DNA from: a bacterium
GTDB taxonomy: Bacteria > Gemmatimonadota > Gemmatimonadetes > Gemmatimonadales > Gemmatimonadaceae
NCBI GenBank assembly: GCA_027484025.1
Contig: JAIXTI010000286.1
Location: forward strand, 1 to 64,000
Direction of reading: 5' to 3'
Length of the DNA: 64,000 bases
In this document: positions 1 through 9,163 of the stretch, piece after piece
How the letters are laid out: each line of letters starts with the position of its first letter
Position numbering within the stretch: position 1 is the first letter of the stretch
The notes under the pieces: generated by a model
What the model was told of the DNA's origin: nothing
The model's input: the letters and a program-made list of their open reading frames with translations, nothing else
Databases searched by the model: none
Made by a program: the position numbers and the translations under genes

Positions 1-636
1 CTTGCCCCAGAGCGTGCCTTCCCAGTCACTCACTTGCCGGAGCAGGTGATCCCACGTCAGCCGCTTGTTGTGCGGCGTATCGAAGGGCGTGAGCAGCTTG
101 TCGGTGCCGGGCCAATCACGGGCGTACGCCGTGCCGTTGGGGCGCGCACGCACGATGGGCGGCATGTACTTGGCCACGGTGTCGTGCACGCTACGAATGC
201 GTCCGTCGTCCACCGCCAACCCCACCACCGTGCTCACGAAACTCTTGGTGACGCTGTTCGTGATTTCCTCGGCGTCGGGATCACCCCACGTCGCCACGAC
301 ATAGCCTTTGCGCACAATGATGCCGGTGGCGTCACCACGCGGCGGCAGTGGCCCGATGGCATCACCTAATGGTTCACGCCCGAACGTCTGCAAGTGATTG
401 AGCTCGAGATCACGCGGGCTCTTGCTCTCTTTACTCACCGCAAACGCAATGGCATCAGCGAGCTTCACCGAATCCATGCCGAGCGACGCCGGCGACCGAC
501 GCTCCCACGACCCTGCGGGGGGTACATACGGCGCGGCCGACGCACTCTTCTTCTGCGCCGACGCCGGAGAGGTAAGCCCCACCACCAGCGTCGTCGCAGT
601 CACAACCCGATACCCAATACGCCTCACGGTGGTCAT
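1..636 (-). CDS. Serine hydrolase, beta-lactamase (class C/PBP-like) family, 3' end outside window
   Basis: The gene runs off the left edge, so only the N-terminal 212 residues are visible, and the ORF track misses it. The translation begins MTTVRRIGYRVV with a signal peptide ending around SPASAQ, so the product is exported. Residues 128-131 read SVTK, the SxxK nucleophile motif of class C beta-lactamases, esterases and DD-peptidases, followed by the usual 'VGLAVDDGRI' stretch of that family. The ATG overlaps the stop of the upstream VPS10 gene by 4 bases (ATGA), so the two are translationally coupled. The substrate cannot be told; family members act on beta-lactams, esters or D-amino-acid peptides. 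The second and third catalytic motifs lie outside the window. Confidence 0.8.
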   Translation of the reverse strand, partial: MTTVRRIGYRVVTATTLVVGLTSPASAQKKSASAAPYVPPAGSWERRSPASLGMDSVKLADAIAFAVSKESKSPRDLELNHLQTFGREPLGDAIGPLPPRGDATGIIVRKGYVVATWGDPDAEEITNSVTKSFVSTVVGLAVDDGRIRSVHDTVAKYMPPIVRARPNGTAYARDWPGTDKLLTPFDTPHNKRLTWDHLLRQVSDWEGTLWGK

Positions 637-3600
637 GCGATCGGTCCCTTGCCCTTCGCCTTCCCGATCACGCCGGGCACGTTGTTCGCCTTGAGCAGCG
701 CGTTGAACGCCGGCACATCCACGTTTTCGATCTGCTCGACTTCGGCCCGAATGCCCTGCCAGAGCTTTTCGAGCTCGACGAGGCGATCCTTCACCGGCTG
801 AGTGACCGTCGTGTTGCCTTCCACCTGCCCCATGAGAAAGCCGTATTGCCCGTTGATGCCGTTCGCGTAGTTGATGATGTCCTGTCCGTTCGCCGCCTTG
901 GTCGTCAAACGCGGATCCATCTTCTCGAGCTTACCGCTTAGCGAGCGGCCAGCCTTGACAATGGTATCGGCTGCGCTGGTTTCCTTCGCGCGGGTCACGT
1001 AGCCCTGCACCTGGCTCTTCACATCTCGCAGGCGCAGCACCGACTCGTGAATCTCGGCAATGCGCGACGCCAGCACATTGGCCAGCGAGTCCCGCTCCGC
1101 GATGGCCGCGAGCGGCGCATCGATGCGCGGGTCCATCTTCACGACCAACGGCTGCGTGAGCACCGTGCTCCCCACCGTCAGGCGCACGGTGTAGTTGCCC
1201 GGCGACACCCGCGCCCCACCGTCAGTCGGCGCACCAAAGAGCATCACGTTGCCCACACGTGTGGGCATGACGCGACGCAGGTTCCACGTGAGCGTGTTGA
1301 GGCCGGGCTTCACGGTGAGTTTGCTCAGGGAATCGCGGCTGGCAAAGGCACGCACCACGGTGTTCTTCGCGTCGAGGAACTCGACAGACACCGACGTGGC
1401 GCTGTCCGGCGCCGCGGCCATGCGGAAGTACACCGTGGCCCCGTTGGGCGGATTCTTGCCGGCGTTCTGCGGCGTACCAAAGCCGCCGCCCCCGGCAAAG
1501 AGAATGGCTTCACGCGGCGCATACAAATGCGCGGCGGCTTTCTCCACGGCGTCGGCGCGCTGACGCAGCACCGACAGATCATCGAGAATCCAGAACGCGC
1601 GCCCTTCGGTGGCGGCAATGAGATCACCGTGCTTCACCTGCAGGTCCGTCACCGGCACCACGGGGAAGTTGCCGCGGAACGGCAGCCACTGTGCACCCGC
1701 ATCGTACGATACGTACACGCCGGTTTCGGTGCCGGCGTACAGCAGTCCCTTCCGCACCGGATCTTCGCGCACCACACGCACCGGTTCACCGTCACGCAGG
1801 CCGTTCGCAATGCGCGTGAAGGTGGCGCCGTAGTCGCGCGACACGAAAATGTGCGGCGTGTTGTCGCCCACGCGGTCCTTGCGGAACGACACATAAATGG
1901 TCCCGGCGTCGTGTGGCGACACCGCGATTTCGTTCACCAGTCCGTCGCCCCACGATGACGGCGTGACGTTCGTCCACGTCTTGCCGCCGTCACGCGTGCG
2001 CTGAATGAGTCCGTCGTCGGTCCCCACGTACAGCGTCTGCGCATCGTGCGGCGACTCTTCGATCACGACGATCGTGGCGTACACTTCGCCGCCGGCACCT
2101 TCGTTGGTAATAGGACCACCGCCCCACCCCTGACGCGACTTGTCGTTGCGCGTCAGGTCACCGGAAATCGGCGTCCACGTCTGCCCGCGCGTCGTCGTGC
2201 GGAAGAGCACGTTGCCGCCGTGATACACCACCTTGTCGTCGAACTGCGACACCTCGATGGGCGCCGTCCAGTTGAAGCGATACTTCGTCTTGTCGGTCGG
2301 CTCCGTGAGATTCATCTCCGGCCACGGCATGATCGTGCGCGTCAGTCCGGTCTGCGCGTCCATCTCATCGATGAGCCCCTGATAGCAGCCGCCATACACG
2401 TAGCGCGGATTCTTCGCGCTCACGCCCATGTTGGCGCTTTCGCACCCGGGGCCTTCCTTCCAGTCGCGAATGCCGATAGCGCCGCCGTCGCTGCGCGACG
2501 CAATGATGACCGAACTGTTGTCCTGCTGTCCACCGTACAGCTTGTACGGGAAATCATCATCCACGGCCACGTGATAGAACTGCGACGTCGGCTGATTGTC
2601 CTGCGTGCTCCAGCTCTTGCCACCATTTAGCGAAATGCTCGCGCCGCCGTCGTTGGCGTTGATGAGATAGCGTGAGTCACGAGGGTTCACCCACACCTGG
2701 TGGTTGTCACCGTGCGTGGCCGGCAGCGGCGCAAACGTACGCCCGCCATCGATGCTCTTGAGCAGCGGCGCGTTGTTGATGTACACCACATCCGCGTTGG
2801 TTGGATCGGCGGTGATGTTCATGTAGTACCACGACCGCGTCTGAATGAGGCGATCCCCACTCAACAGCCGCCACGTCTTGCCGGCGTCGTCGCTGCGATA
2901 CAGACCGCCGGCTTCTGCTTCCACAATCGCGTACACGCGATCGGGATTGGCCGGCGACACCGACACACCAATCTTCCCCATCAGCTTGGGCAGCCCTTCC
3001 GTCAGGCGCTTCCAGGTGTCGCCACCATCGGTGCTCTTCCACATGCCGCTACCGTCGCCACCGGAGCGCACCGTCCAGGGCATGCGCTGATGATCCCAGA
3101 ACGCTGCATACAGAATGCGCGGATTGGTGGGATCCATGGAAAGATCACTCGCGCCGCTCGTGGCGTTCTGCCCCTTGAGCAGCTGCGTCCACGTCTTGCC
3201 GCCATCCGTCGAGCGGTACACGCCGCGATCGCTCGTGCCCTTCCAGCGGTCACCCTGCACCGCCACGTACACGACATCGGGATTGGTGGGGTGCACGCGC
3301 ACCGCCGAGATCTGCCGAGAGCTCTCGAGGCCGATGCGCGTCCATGTGCGCCCCTGATCGGTGCTCTTGTACATCCCATCGCCGTAGGTGCTCGACTGCC
3401 CGCGAATGGCGTGTTCGCCCGAGCCCACATAAATGACGTTCTCATCGCTTGGCGCCACCGCAATTGCGCCAATCGAGCTCGACGTAAAAAACCCGTCGGA
3501 GATGTTGCGCCAGTTCATGCCGGCGTCGTCGGTGCGCCACAACCCACCGCCGGTATAGCCGGCAAAGTACGTCATGGGATTCGACGGCACACCGGCCACC

Positions 3601-3824
3601 GCGACCGATCGGCCGCCGCGGAACGGGCCCACATTGCGCCACGACAGCGCCGTGAACGTCGTCGAATCGAAGGCCGAAAGGCCTGCGGGCCGCGCCCCCG
3701 GCTTGGCAGCCGACGCCTGCGCGTCGAGCGACAGCGGGAGCAGCGGGAGGAACACACCGAGGGCAAGAGCCGCCTGACGCGGCGACACGAGGCGGGGGGT
3801 CTGACGAGGACGACGACGGGACAT
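633..3824 (-). CDS. Secreted sortilin/VPS10-type BNR-repeat beta-propeller protein
   Basis: A 1063-residue secreted protein. The track ORF begins at 3944, but the ATG at 3824 is preferred: it is preceded by AGGAG about 10 bases upstream and opens a signal peptide (LALGVFLPLLPLSLDAQA). The body carries many Asp-box/BNR motifs such as STDGGKTWTQ, STDQGRTWTR, SDDAGKTW and TRDGGKTW, the hallmark of sortilin/VPS10-like and sialidase-like propellers. The last 300 residues are a non-propeller tail with a beta-sandwich-like part and a helical end. A paralogue lies at 36312-39335. Family annotations often say 'glycosyl hydrolase', but I see no catalytic residues that prove this; surface binding or protein processing is equally possible. 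It leads an operon with the serine hydrolase. Confidence 0.88.
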   Translation of the reverse strand: MSRRRPRQTPRLVSPRQAALALGVFLPLLPLSLDAQASAAKPGARPAGLSAFDSTTFTALSWRNVGPFRGGRSVAVAGVPSNPMTYFAGYTGGGLWRTDDAGMNWRNISDGFFTSSSIGAIAVAPSDENVIYVGSGEHAIRGQSSTYGDGMYKSTDQGRTWTRIGLESSRQISAVRVHPTNPDVVYVAVQGDRWKGTSDRGVYRSTDGGKTWTQLLKGQNATSGASDLSMDPTNPRILYAAFWDHQRMPWTVRSGGDGSGMWKSTDGGDTWKRLTEGLPKLMGKIGVSVSPANPDRVYAIVEAEAGGLYRSDDAGKTWRLLSGDRLIQTRSWYYMNITADPTNADVVYINNAPLLKSIDGGRTFAPLPATHGDNHQVWVNPRDSRYLINANDGGASISLNGGKSWSTQDNQPTSQFYHVAVDDDFPYKLYGGQQDNSSVIIASRSDGGAIGIRDWKEGPGCESANMGVSAKNPRYVYGGCYQGLIDEMDAQTGLTRTIMPWPEMNLTEPTDKTKYRFNWTAPIEVSQFDDKVVYHGGNVLFRTTTRGQTWTPISGDLTRNDKSRQGWGGGPITNEGAGGEVYATIVVIEESPHDAQTLYVGTDDGLIQRTRDGGKTWTNVTPSSWGDGLVNEIAVSPHDAGTIYVSFRKDRVGDNTPHIFVSRDYGATFTRIANGLRDGEPVRVVREDPVRKGLLYAGTETGVYVSYDAGAQWLPFRGNFPVVPVTDLQVKHGDLIAATEGRAFWILDDLSVLRQRADAVEKAAAHLYAPREAILFAGGGGFGTPQNAGKNPPNGATVYFRMAAAPDSATSVSVEFLDAKNTVVRAFASRDSLSKLTVKPGLNTLTWNLRRVMPTRVGNVMLFGAPTDGGARVSPGNYTVRLTVGSTVLTQPLVVKMDPRIDAPLAAIAERDSLANVLASRIAEIHESVLRLRDVKSQVQGYVTRAKETSAADTIVKAGRSLSGKLEKMDPRLTTKAANGQDIINYANGINGQYGFLMGQVEGNTTVTQPVKDRLVELEKLWQGIRAEVEQIENVDVPAFNALLKANNVPGVIGKAKGKGPIA

Positions 3825-3896
3825 CGGGCCGTGACTCCTGAAGGGCGGAAGGGCGGGTCGAACTCCTAAAGTACCACCCCGCCGGACACTTCGGAC

Positions 3897-3915
3897 GGGA
3901 CTGCATTTCAGTCCC
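3897..3915. promoter_or_regulatory. Short perfect inverted repeat in the divergent VPS10/VanZ promoter region
   Basis: GGGACTG-cattt-CAGTCCC, a 7-base perfect dyad with a 5-base centre, lies in the 118-bp gap between the divergent starts at 3824 and 3943. Its place upstream of both genes suggests an operator or a small leader hairpin. There is no experimental or family evidence for a specific regulator. Confidence 0.3.
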
Positions 3916-3942
3916 CACGCGAACGCCCGATACTGACTATCC

Positions 3943-5409
3943 ATGAATCGCTATCGACGGGCGGCCGACTTTACGGCCCTGCGTCTCGGACGCGCCGTGC
4001 TCGCCTACCTCGCGGTCATGGTCGCGATCATCACGTTGGCACCGTTTCGCTTCGAGAGCGCACCCGTTCACGGCCTCACGACGATCTGGAACTGGCAGGA
4101 TCTCATCCTGAACGTGCTCATGTTCGTGCCGTTCGGGTTCGTCCATCAGCTCACGCGCCCTCGCGGGACGCCCGCCAACTGGACGCAAGTGCTGCTCCTT
4201 GGCGCTGCCGCGAGCGCGGCCATCGAAGTCGCCCAGCTCTTCTCCGCCGAGCGCTTCACGTCGCTGCTCGACCTCGCCACGAATACGAGTGGCGCGCTCC
4301 TCGGGGCCATCGCCTTTCGCCTACTCGCGACGCGCGTGCAGGAAGACGACACCGTGCGCTCGCTCGCCCTCGAGCTCCCACTCATGGGGCTCGTGTATCT
4401 GCTCATTCCTCTCTGCTGGCTCATTGGGCTCGGCAGCGAGGGCGAGCTCCGCGGTCTGCTGGTGTTGGCCCCGGCGCTCATGGCCGGTGCCATTCTGGGG
4501 ACCGTGCACGCCGGCCACGTGCGCCCCGACGCGCGTCCCACGTGGCCCGGCTGGCTCATCGCGACCTCGCTTGGCTGGTCTCTGGTGGCACTGCTGCCCG
4601 GCGCCATGGGCGACCTCACCGTCGCGATTCCGGGCGCGGCCCTCACGCTCGCCACGGCGCTGCTGCGCGATATCGGCACCCGGCGCGCCATGCAGCGTAG
4701 TCAGACCCGGCGCGTCGAACTCCCCACGTTGCGTTTGCTGTTGCCGTTGTACGCGGCCTATCTCGCCTGCTCCGCACTCTGGCCCCTCACTGGCGCGTCA
4801 CCGGTGTGGCACGGGACCTTGGCGCTCGCACTGCCTGGCGTTGAGATCTCACAACCGTTCGTGTACCGCGCACTCGAGCAGGTCGCTGCCTTTACACTCG
4901 TGGGCTATATGGCCGCCGAATATCGCGGGCGCGAGCGCGGCCCACGCGCGCGCACTTTGCGTGGAATGTCGAAACTCGTCGCCTGGAGCGCGGTGGCGTC
5001 GATCCTGCTGCAAACCGCGCGCGGTTTTTCCGAGCGGGACGGCGCGAGTCTTTCGCTGCTCCTGCTCACGCTCTCGGCGGCGGCGGTCGGACACTCGCTC
5101 TACGTGCTCCAGCGTGCCCACGTGCGTGCGCTCGTGCAGCGGCGGGCATTGCTCGAGCGGCTCAGCCGCGCCGCACGCGATGCCGCCGCCGAATACGCAT
5201 CGCGTCCGGGCTCAGGACCCGACGTCGGCGTCGACCTCGATCTCGACGAGATATTCGTCGCCAATGAGCTTGGCCTGCACCATGGTGTTCGCGGGCAGAA
5301 TGTGCCCGAACCGCTCACCGTGCGCACGGGCGACCGCCTCCCAATCGCGGTCCACGTTGCTGACGAAGACACGCGAACGCACGACATCTTCAAGTCGTCC
5401 GCCAAGTGA
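3943..5409 (+). CDS. VanZ-like family multi-pass membrane protein
   Basis: A 488-residue protein with about ten hydrophobic segments. The first 110 residues match the VanZ-like fold: a TM helix, then LILNVLMFVPFGF, then a helix with EVAQLF and a 'D...N..G' segment (DLATNTSGALLGA). VanZ itself gives low-level teicoplanin resistance, but most family members have no known role. A second hydrophobic block (residues 130-400) includes another 'YRALEQVAAFTLVGY' region, so two VanZ-like halves are possible. The last 66 residues are hydrophilic, and their DNA is antisense to the conserved end of the Rid domain of the convergent gene. That tail is probably not a conserved domain, and the true stop may be under weak selection. 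The ATG at 3943 is the first start. Confidence 0.75.
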   Translation: MNRYRRAADFTALRLGRAVLAYLAVMVAIITLAPFRFESAPVHGLTTIWNWQDLILNVLMFVPFGFVHQLTRPRGTPANWTQVLLLGAAASAAIEVAQLFSAERFTSLLDLATNTSGALLGAIAFRLLATRVQEDDTVRSLALELPLMGLVYLLIPLCWLIGLGSEGELRGLLVLAPALMAGAILGTVHAGHVRPDARPTWPGWLIATSLGWSLVALLPGAMGDLTVAIPGAALTLATALLRDIGTRRAMQRSQTRRVELPTLRLLLPLYAAYLACSALWPLTGASPVWHGTLALALPGVEISQPFVYRALEQVAAFTLVGYMAAEYRGRERGPRARTLRGMSKLVAWSAVASILLQTARGFSERDGASLSLLLLTLSAAAVGHSLYVLQRAHVRALVQRRALLERLSRAARDAAAEYASRPGSGPDVGVDLDLDEIFVANELGLHHGVRGQNVPEPLTVRTGDRLPIAVHVADEDTRTHDIFKSSAK

Positions 5410-6669
5410 TTGCAGCGCCCCGCTGATCTTGTCGATGCAGAAGTGCGTCTGCGCGGCCGCGTCGTCGCCACCAATCGCATGACTGCCGTGTGTCGCCGTC
5501 GTCCCCGATACATGAATGCGTGAGCCTTTCCGTACCGCGCGGCTGTATCCGGCCATGGGCTCCCACACGGTCCCGCTCAACGCGAGTGTCCGACCATCGG
5601 CGCCGGCGCGCGTACTGAACGGCGCGGGAAAGCTCGACAGGTGATGTGACAGGTCTCCACTCGCGGTCAGATACGGCGGCGTGCGGTACTCGTCACCACA
5701 ATCACCGGGTATGGGCAGCAACGCAGCCTGCGCCGCCGCGATCGCGGCCCGGTCGTCGTCGTCGAGTGCGAACGCAAAGAGTCGCGACGTTTCCGACACG
5801 TGCTGCGAATGGCTGAGACGCGCCCCCACGATGACGCCGGCCACGCCCGGTTGATCGAGGACCCACCGGCTCGCGACCGTCGCAATCGACACGCCATGCT
5901 TCGTGGCCACGGCGTACACCGTGCGGAGCAGCTGCTGAAAGACGTCCCAGCCACCCGCGGTACGAATGAAGCGGCCGTACTTCATCTGCGACCAGGTCTC
6001 GAGGGTATCCCACGCGGGCTCTGGTGCGCCGAGCCACCGCTCACTCAGGAACCCGCCAAGCACGGTGCCATAGCACAACAGCCCGACACCATGCGCCGCA
6101 GCATATGGCGCAAGCTTGGCCGTGAAGCGCGTATCGACCAGACTGCCACTCACCTGATTGCTCACCACGCGAATGCCGCTGGAAATGGCAACGCGCAGGT
6201 GCGCGGTATCGAAGTTGGTGAGTCCGATCGCCGTAATGCGCCCAGCGTCTCGCTCTGCTTCCAGCATCCACAGCGCATCGAGCCACCGCGGATCGGCGAA
6301 CGTCCACGCGTGAAACTGCAGCAGGTCGATCGTATCGGTCTGCAGGCGCGTACGCGCCCGGTCTACCGCCGCGCGCACCTGCTCGGCGGTCACCGGCCCC
6401 GGTTCGGGGACCCACTTGGTGAGGCACTGCACCGGTGTCGTCGCGGCGCGCGCCGCACGATAGCGCCCCGCCACGATCTCCGCCGACCCGTAGTGGTCGG
6501 CCATGTCGAAGGTCGACAATCCCGCCTCGACATACGGATGCATGGCGCTGGCCGCCGCATCGAGATCGAGCGTCCGTCCATCGCGCTCCATATCGGCGAT
6601 TTGCCATAGCCCCGTGAGTACACGGGAGATCTCGAGACCGGGCGCCAGCGCTATCCGTGGGATCGACAT
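5212..6669 (-). CDS. Aldo/keto reductase fused to a C-terminal Rid (YjgF-like) domain
   Basis: A 485-residue two-domain protein. Residues 1-335 are an aldo/keto reductase TIM barrel with the catalytic tetrad visible: D55, Y60 (DMADHYG), K85 and H120 (LLQFHAW). The NADPH end follows (VIVGARL). Residues about 355-485 form a Rid/YjgF domain (VSGTTATHG, then RVFVSNV, then LVEIEVDA). The Arg that RidA deaminases need (RidA R105, in a 'PARS' context) reads PANT here, so imine deaminase activity is unlikely and a non-deaminating Rid subgroup fits better. Fusing an NADPH-dependent carbonyl reductase to a Rid domain suggests handling of a reactive carbonyl or imine product. The 3' end overlaps the convergent VanZ gene by 198 bases. 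Confidence 0.88.
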   Translation of the reverse strand: MSIPRIALAPGLEISRVLTGLWQIADMERDGRTLDLDAAASAMHPYVEAGLSTFDMADHYGSAEIVAGRYRAARAATTPVQCLTKWVPEPGPVTAEQVRAAVDRARTRLQTDTIDLLQFHAWTFADPRWLDALWMLEAERDAGRITAIGLTNFDTAHLRVAISSGIRVVSNQVSGSLVDTRFTAKLAPYAAAHGVGLLCYGTVLGGFLSERWLGAPEPAWDTLETWSQMKYGRFIRTAGGWDVFQQLLRTVYAVATKHGVSIATVASRWVLDQPGVAGVIVGARLSHSQHVSETSRLFAFALDDDDRAAIAAAQAALLPIPGDCGDEYRTPPYLTASGDLSHHLSSFPAPFSTRAGADGRTLALSGTVWEPMAGYSRAVRKGSRIHVSGTTATHGSHAIGGDDAAAQTHFCIDKISGALQSLGGRLEDVVRSRVFVSNVDRDWEAVARAHGERFGHILPANTMVQAKLIGDEYLVEIEVDADVGS

Positions 6670-6708
6670 GATGAAGGGCGAGTGAGAAACCGAAGAATGA
6701 CCGAGTGA

Positions 6709-8229
6709 TTATTCAGGAGGCAGCACGCGCGTGATCGCACGAAGGTCACCGCCACGCTGCGCCAGCGCACGCGTTTCGCGCCAGTACACGAGAGTCCCGA
6801 GCGCCATGACGACCAGCCACACCAGGGTAGAATGCGCGTACCACCCCGGCACCGTCGCCGTGAGATCGCGGTAGCACTGCACGACCAGCAGCGCCGTGAG
6901 CGAGACGATAGCGCACACCGCGACGACAATCTGCAGCGGACGCGCGCGCAGCACGCGCACCTCGCGCGCCAGCAACGGGTTGTAGCTGGGGAGTCGCAGC
7001 ACCGACAGCGCCATGATCACGAAGTTCACGAGCATGGCGGTGACGAGGATATCCACGCCAAGAAAGAAATCGCCGGCGAAGTGACCGCCGAGGATACCGA
7101 GCGTGGAGAGGATCGCCGAGGTGAAGAGGGCGAGGCGCGGGGTGCCGGTGCCGGCATCGACGGTAGCCATGGCGCGCGGGAAGACGCCGTCTTCCGCCCA
7201 CGCGAAGCAGAGTCGCGAAACGCCGAGCAACATGCCCGGGAGGTCCTTGATGAGCGCCAGCGCGGCCCCCGACATCATGAGCACGCCGACGGCTGGGGAC
7301 ACCAGGGGCGTGAGCAGGCCCGGCGCGGTCACGTCGCCCTTGGCACTGGCGGCGGCGATGTATTCCCACGGGACGGCGCGGTACACGGCACCCGTAAAGG
7401 CGAAGTAGAAGACGCCCACCACGCCGATCGCGAGGAAGATGGCCATGGGGAGAGTGCGCGAGGGGTTCCGCGCCTCACCTCCCGCCTGGGCGATGACGTC
7501 GAACCCGATGAAGCTGGAGAAGAGCACGGCAGCGGCGGGCGGCACGACGGTCCAGAAGTCACCAGCAGTGCCGACGAGCATGGCGGACTCGCCACGCTGT
7601 TGCACCAACGCTACGTAGTCGGCGGGCGAATGGGTAAAGCCGGTCACCACCACCAGACCGCTGCACACGAACACCAGCACCACCAGTGGCACCAGCGTGC
7701 GCGACACCGCCTTCACCCCGCGCAGGTTGACCAGCACGAACGTCCAGAGAAACCCGAGGGCCAGAGTCAGGCGGACACCACGTTGATCGAGGATCGCGGC
7801 CGCGTCGGTCCAGTGCGCGGCGAGCATCGTATCGCGCAGGAACGGTGGAATGACGTATGACACCACGCCAATGGCGATACACAGCCCGAACCACTGAGAG
7901 AAACTGGCCAGAAAGCCGGTATACGGGCCAATGGAGCGGCTGGCGTACACGTACGAGCCACCCGCCCTGGGCATCGCGCTCCCCAACATGGCGTAGCAGA
8001 GCGCCGCGAGCACCGCAGGCACCGCAGCCAGGAAGTAGGCGGGCAGCACATGGTTACTAATGCCCGGCACCGATCGTTGCAAGGCGAATGGCACGATGTT
8101 GATGCCGGCGCCAACCATCGAACCTACGCCGGTGGCCGCCAGCCCCACCAACCCGAGTTCCCGCCGGAGCCCTTTCCCCGAACCGGCAGGGACCATGGAC
8201 CTACTGTCTTCGGGCTGTGCCATCGGCAT
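6709..8229 (-). CDS. APC-superfamily amino acid permease
   Basis: A transporter of about 506 residues with 12 or more hydrophobic helices. The glycine-rich first helix (ATGVGSMVGAGINIVP) matches the unwound substrate-binding TM1 of APC transporters, and 'RAGGSYVYASRSIGPYTGFLASFSQW' is the TM3 signature region of cationic or general amino acid permeases. These proteins import or exchange amino acids across the inner membrane using proton or substrate gradients. The track start is a TTG at 8262; the ATG at 8229 (MPMAQPEDS) or 8223 is more likely. The upstream aldo/keto reductase is on the same strand 39 bases downstream of this gene's stop, so the two may be co-transcribed. The substrate cannot be predicted. 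Confidence 0.88.
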   Translation of the reverse strand: MPMAQPEDSRSMVPAGSGKGLRRELGLVGLAATGVGSMVGAGINIVPFALQRSVPGISNHVLPAYFLAAVPAVLAALCYAMLGSAMPRAGGSYVYASRSIGPYTGFLASFSQWFGLCIAIGVVSYVIPPFLRDTMLAAHWTDAAAILDQRGVRLTLALGFLWTFVLVNLRGVKAVSRTLVPLVVLVFVCSGLVVVTGFTHSPADYVALVQQRGESAMLVGTAGDFWTVVPPAAAVLFSSFIGFDVIAQAGGEARNPSRTLPMAIFLAIGVVGVFYFAFTGAVYRAVPWEYIAAASAKGDVTAPGLLTPLVSPAVGVLMMSGAALALIKDLPGMLLGVSRLCFAWAEDGVFPRAMATVDAGTGTPRLALFTSAILSTLGILGGHFAGDFFLGVDILVTAMLVNFVIMALSVLRLPSYNPLLAREVRVLRARPLQIVVAVCAIVSLTALLVVQCYRDLTATVPGWYAHSTLVWLVVMALGTLVYWRETRALAQRGGDLRAITRVLPPE

Positions 8230-8317
8230 GCTTTCGGGTTTGTTGTCAGGGTAAGGCCACAATCTCGATGACTGTCGGGATAAGCTGCAATGCCCACCGT
8301 CTCAACCACCAGCGCCA

Positions 8318-9163
8318 GTGTCAGTATCTCCGGACTCCATTGCCACCCCCGCCGGGGCCAGATTGCTTGTCGTGGACGACGATCCAACGACGCTCACCCT
8401 TTTGCAGCAAGTGCTGCAGGGTGATGGCTACAACGTGGCGGTGGCGCATTCCGGCGAGGAAGCGCTCCTGCACTTTCAGGCCGGACTCCCCGACTTGGTG
8501 CTGCTCGACGTCATGATGCCCGGCATCGATGGCTACACCACCTGCGAACGCATGCGGCAGCTCGACCCGCATCATGATGTCGCCATCGTGATGCTTACCG
8601 GCGCCGACGATTACGATTCCATCGATCGCGCCTTTGCCGCCCGCGCCACCGATTTCATCACCAAGCCGTTCCAATGGCGCCTCCTGCTGCAGCGCGTACG
8701 CTATGCCTTGCGCACCGGCCGCGCGAACCGGGAACTCCGACTCATCCGCACGCGGCAGGCCACTGCGCGACGGCTCGCCCGACTGATTTTCTTCCACTAT
8801 CAGCTCGACGACGATGCCCTGATCTGGTCGGACTCGAACCTGCCGCTCGTTGAAGGCAGCGTCAGCGCGCCCGCCCACTTCCACCAGCTCGTGGAGTTGG
8901 TCCCGCCCACCGATCGCCAACGCGTCGACGCGGCCATCCGGCGCGCACGCGTGTATGGCGAACCCCTCGACATCGAAGTCCCTATCGTCGTACAAGGGCA
9001 GTCTTTCCTGCTTCGACTGGTGGGGCAGCTCGGACACATCGGGTCCGACCAGCGCGTCTTCTCGGGCGCATTGCAGGACATCACCGTGCAGCGTCGCAAC
9101 GAACAGATCGTTGCCGCATCGCAGGTCCTGCACGAAGACGGCACAGGATACAGCGAAACATGA
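8318..9163 (+). CDS. Response regulator with N-terminal receiver and C-terminal PAS-like domain
   Basis: A 281-residue cytoplasmic signalling protein starting at GTG. Residues 15-135 are a CheY-like receiver: acidic pocket DDD at 20-22, phosphoacceptor D64 (VLLDVMMPG), T94 and K116 (TKPF). Residues about 160-275 look like a PAS domain with a 'GALQDITVQRRNEQ' end, the usual PAC-to-linker sequence. It has no DNA-binding or enzymatic output, so it probably acts by protein contact. Its stop overlaps the ATG of the FIST gene (ATGA), and the hybrid kinase follows, so all three form one operon. Inference: it is a receiver target or adaptor of the phosphorelay encoded here. Confidence 0.88.
   Translation: MSVSPDSIATPAGARLLVVDDDPTTLTLLQQVLQGDGYNVAVAHSGEEALLHFQAGLPDLVLLDVMMPGIDGYTTCERMRQLDPHHDVAIVMLTGADDYDSIDRAFAARATDFITKPFQWRLLLQRVRYALRTGRANRELRLIRTRQATARRLARLIFFHYQLDDDALIWSDSNLPLVEGSVSAPAHFHQLVELVPPTDRQRVDAAIRRARVYGEPLDIEVPIVVQGQSFLLRLVGQLGHIGSDQRVFSGALQDITVQRRNEQIVAASQVLHEDGTGYSET

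Noticed and set aside
34-801. Plus-strand ORFs at the left edge
   Set aside because: They are antisense to the serine hydrolase with its SVTK motif and signal peptide, which the track misses because it has no stop in the window.
2700-3869. 389-residue plus-strand ORF inside the first VPS10 gene
   Set aside because: Antisense shadow: residues are His/Arg/Ala-rich, with no signal peptide or domain, while the minus strand gives regular Asp-box repeats.
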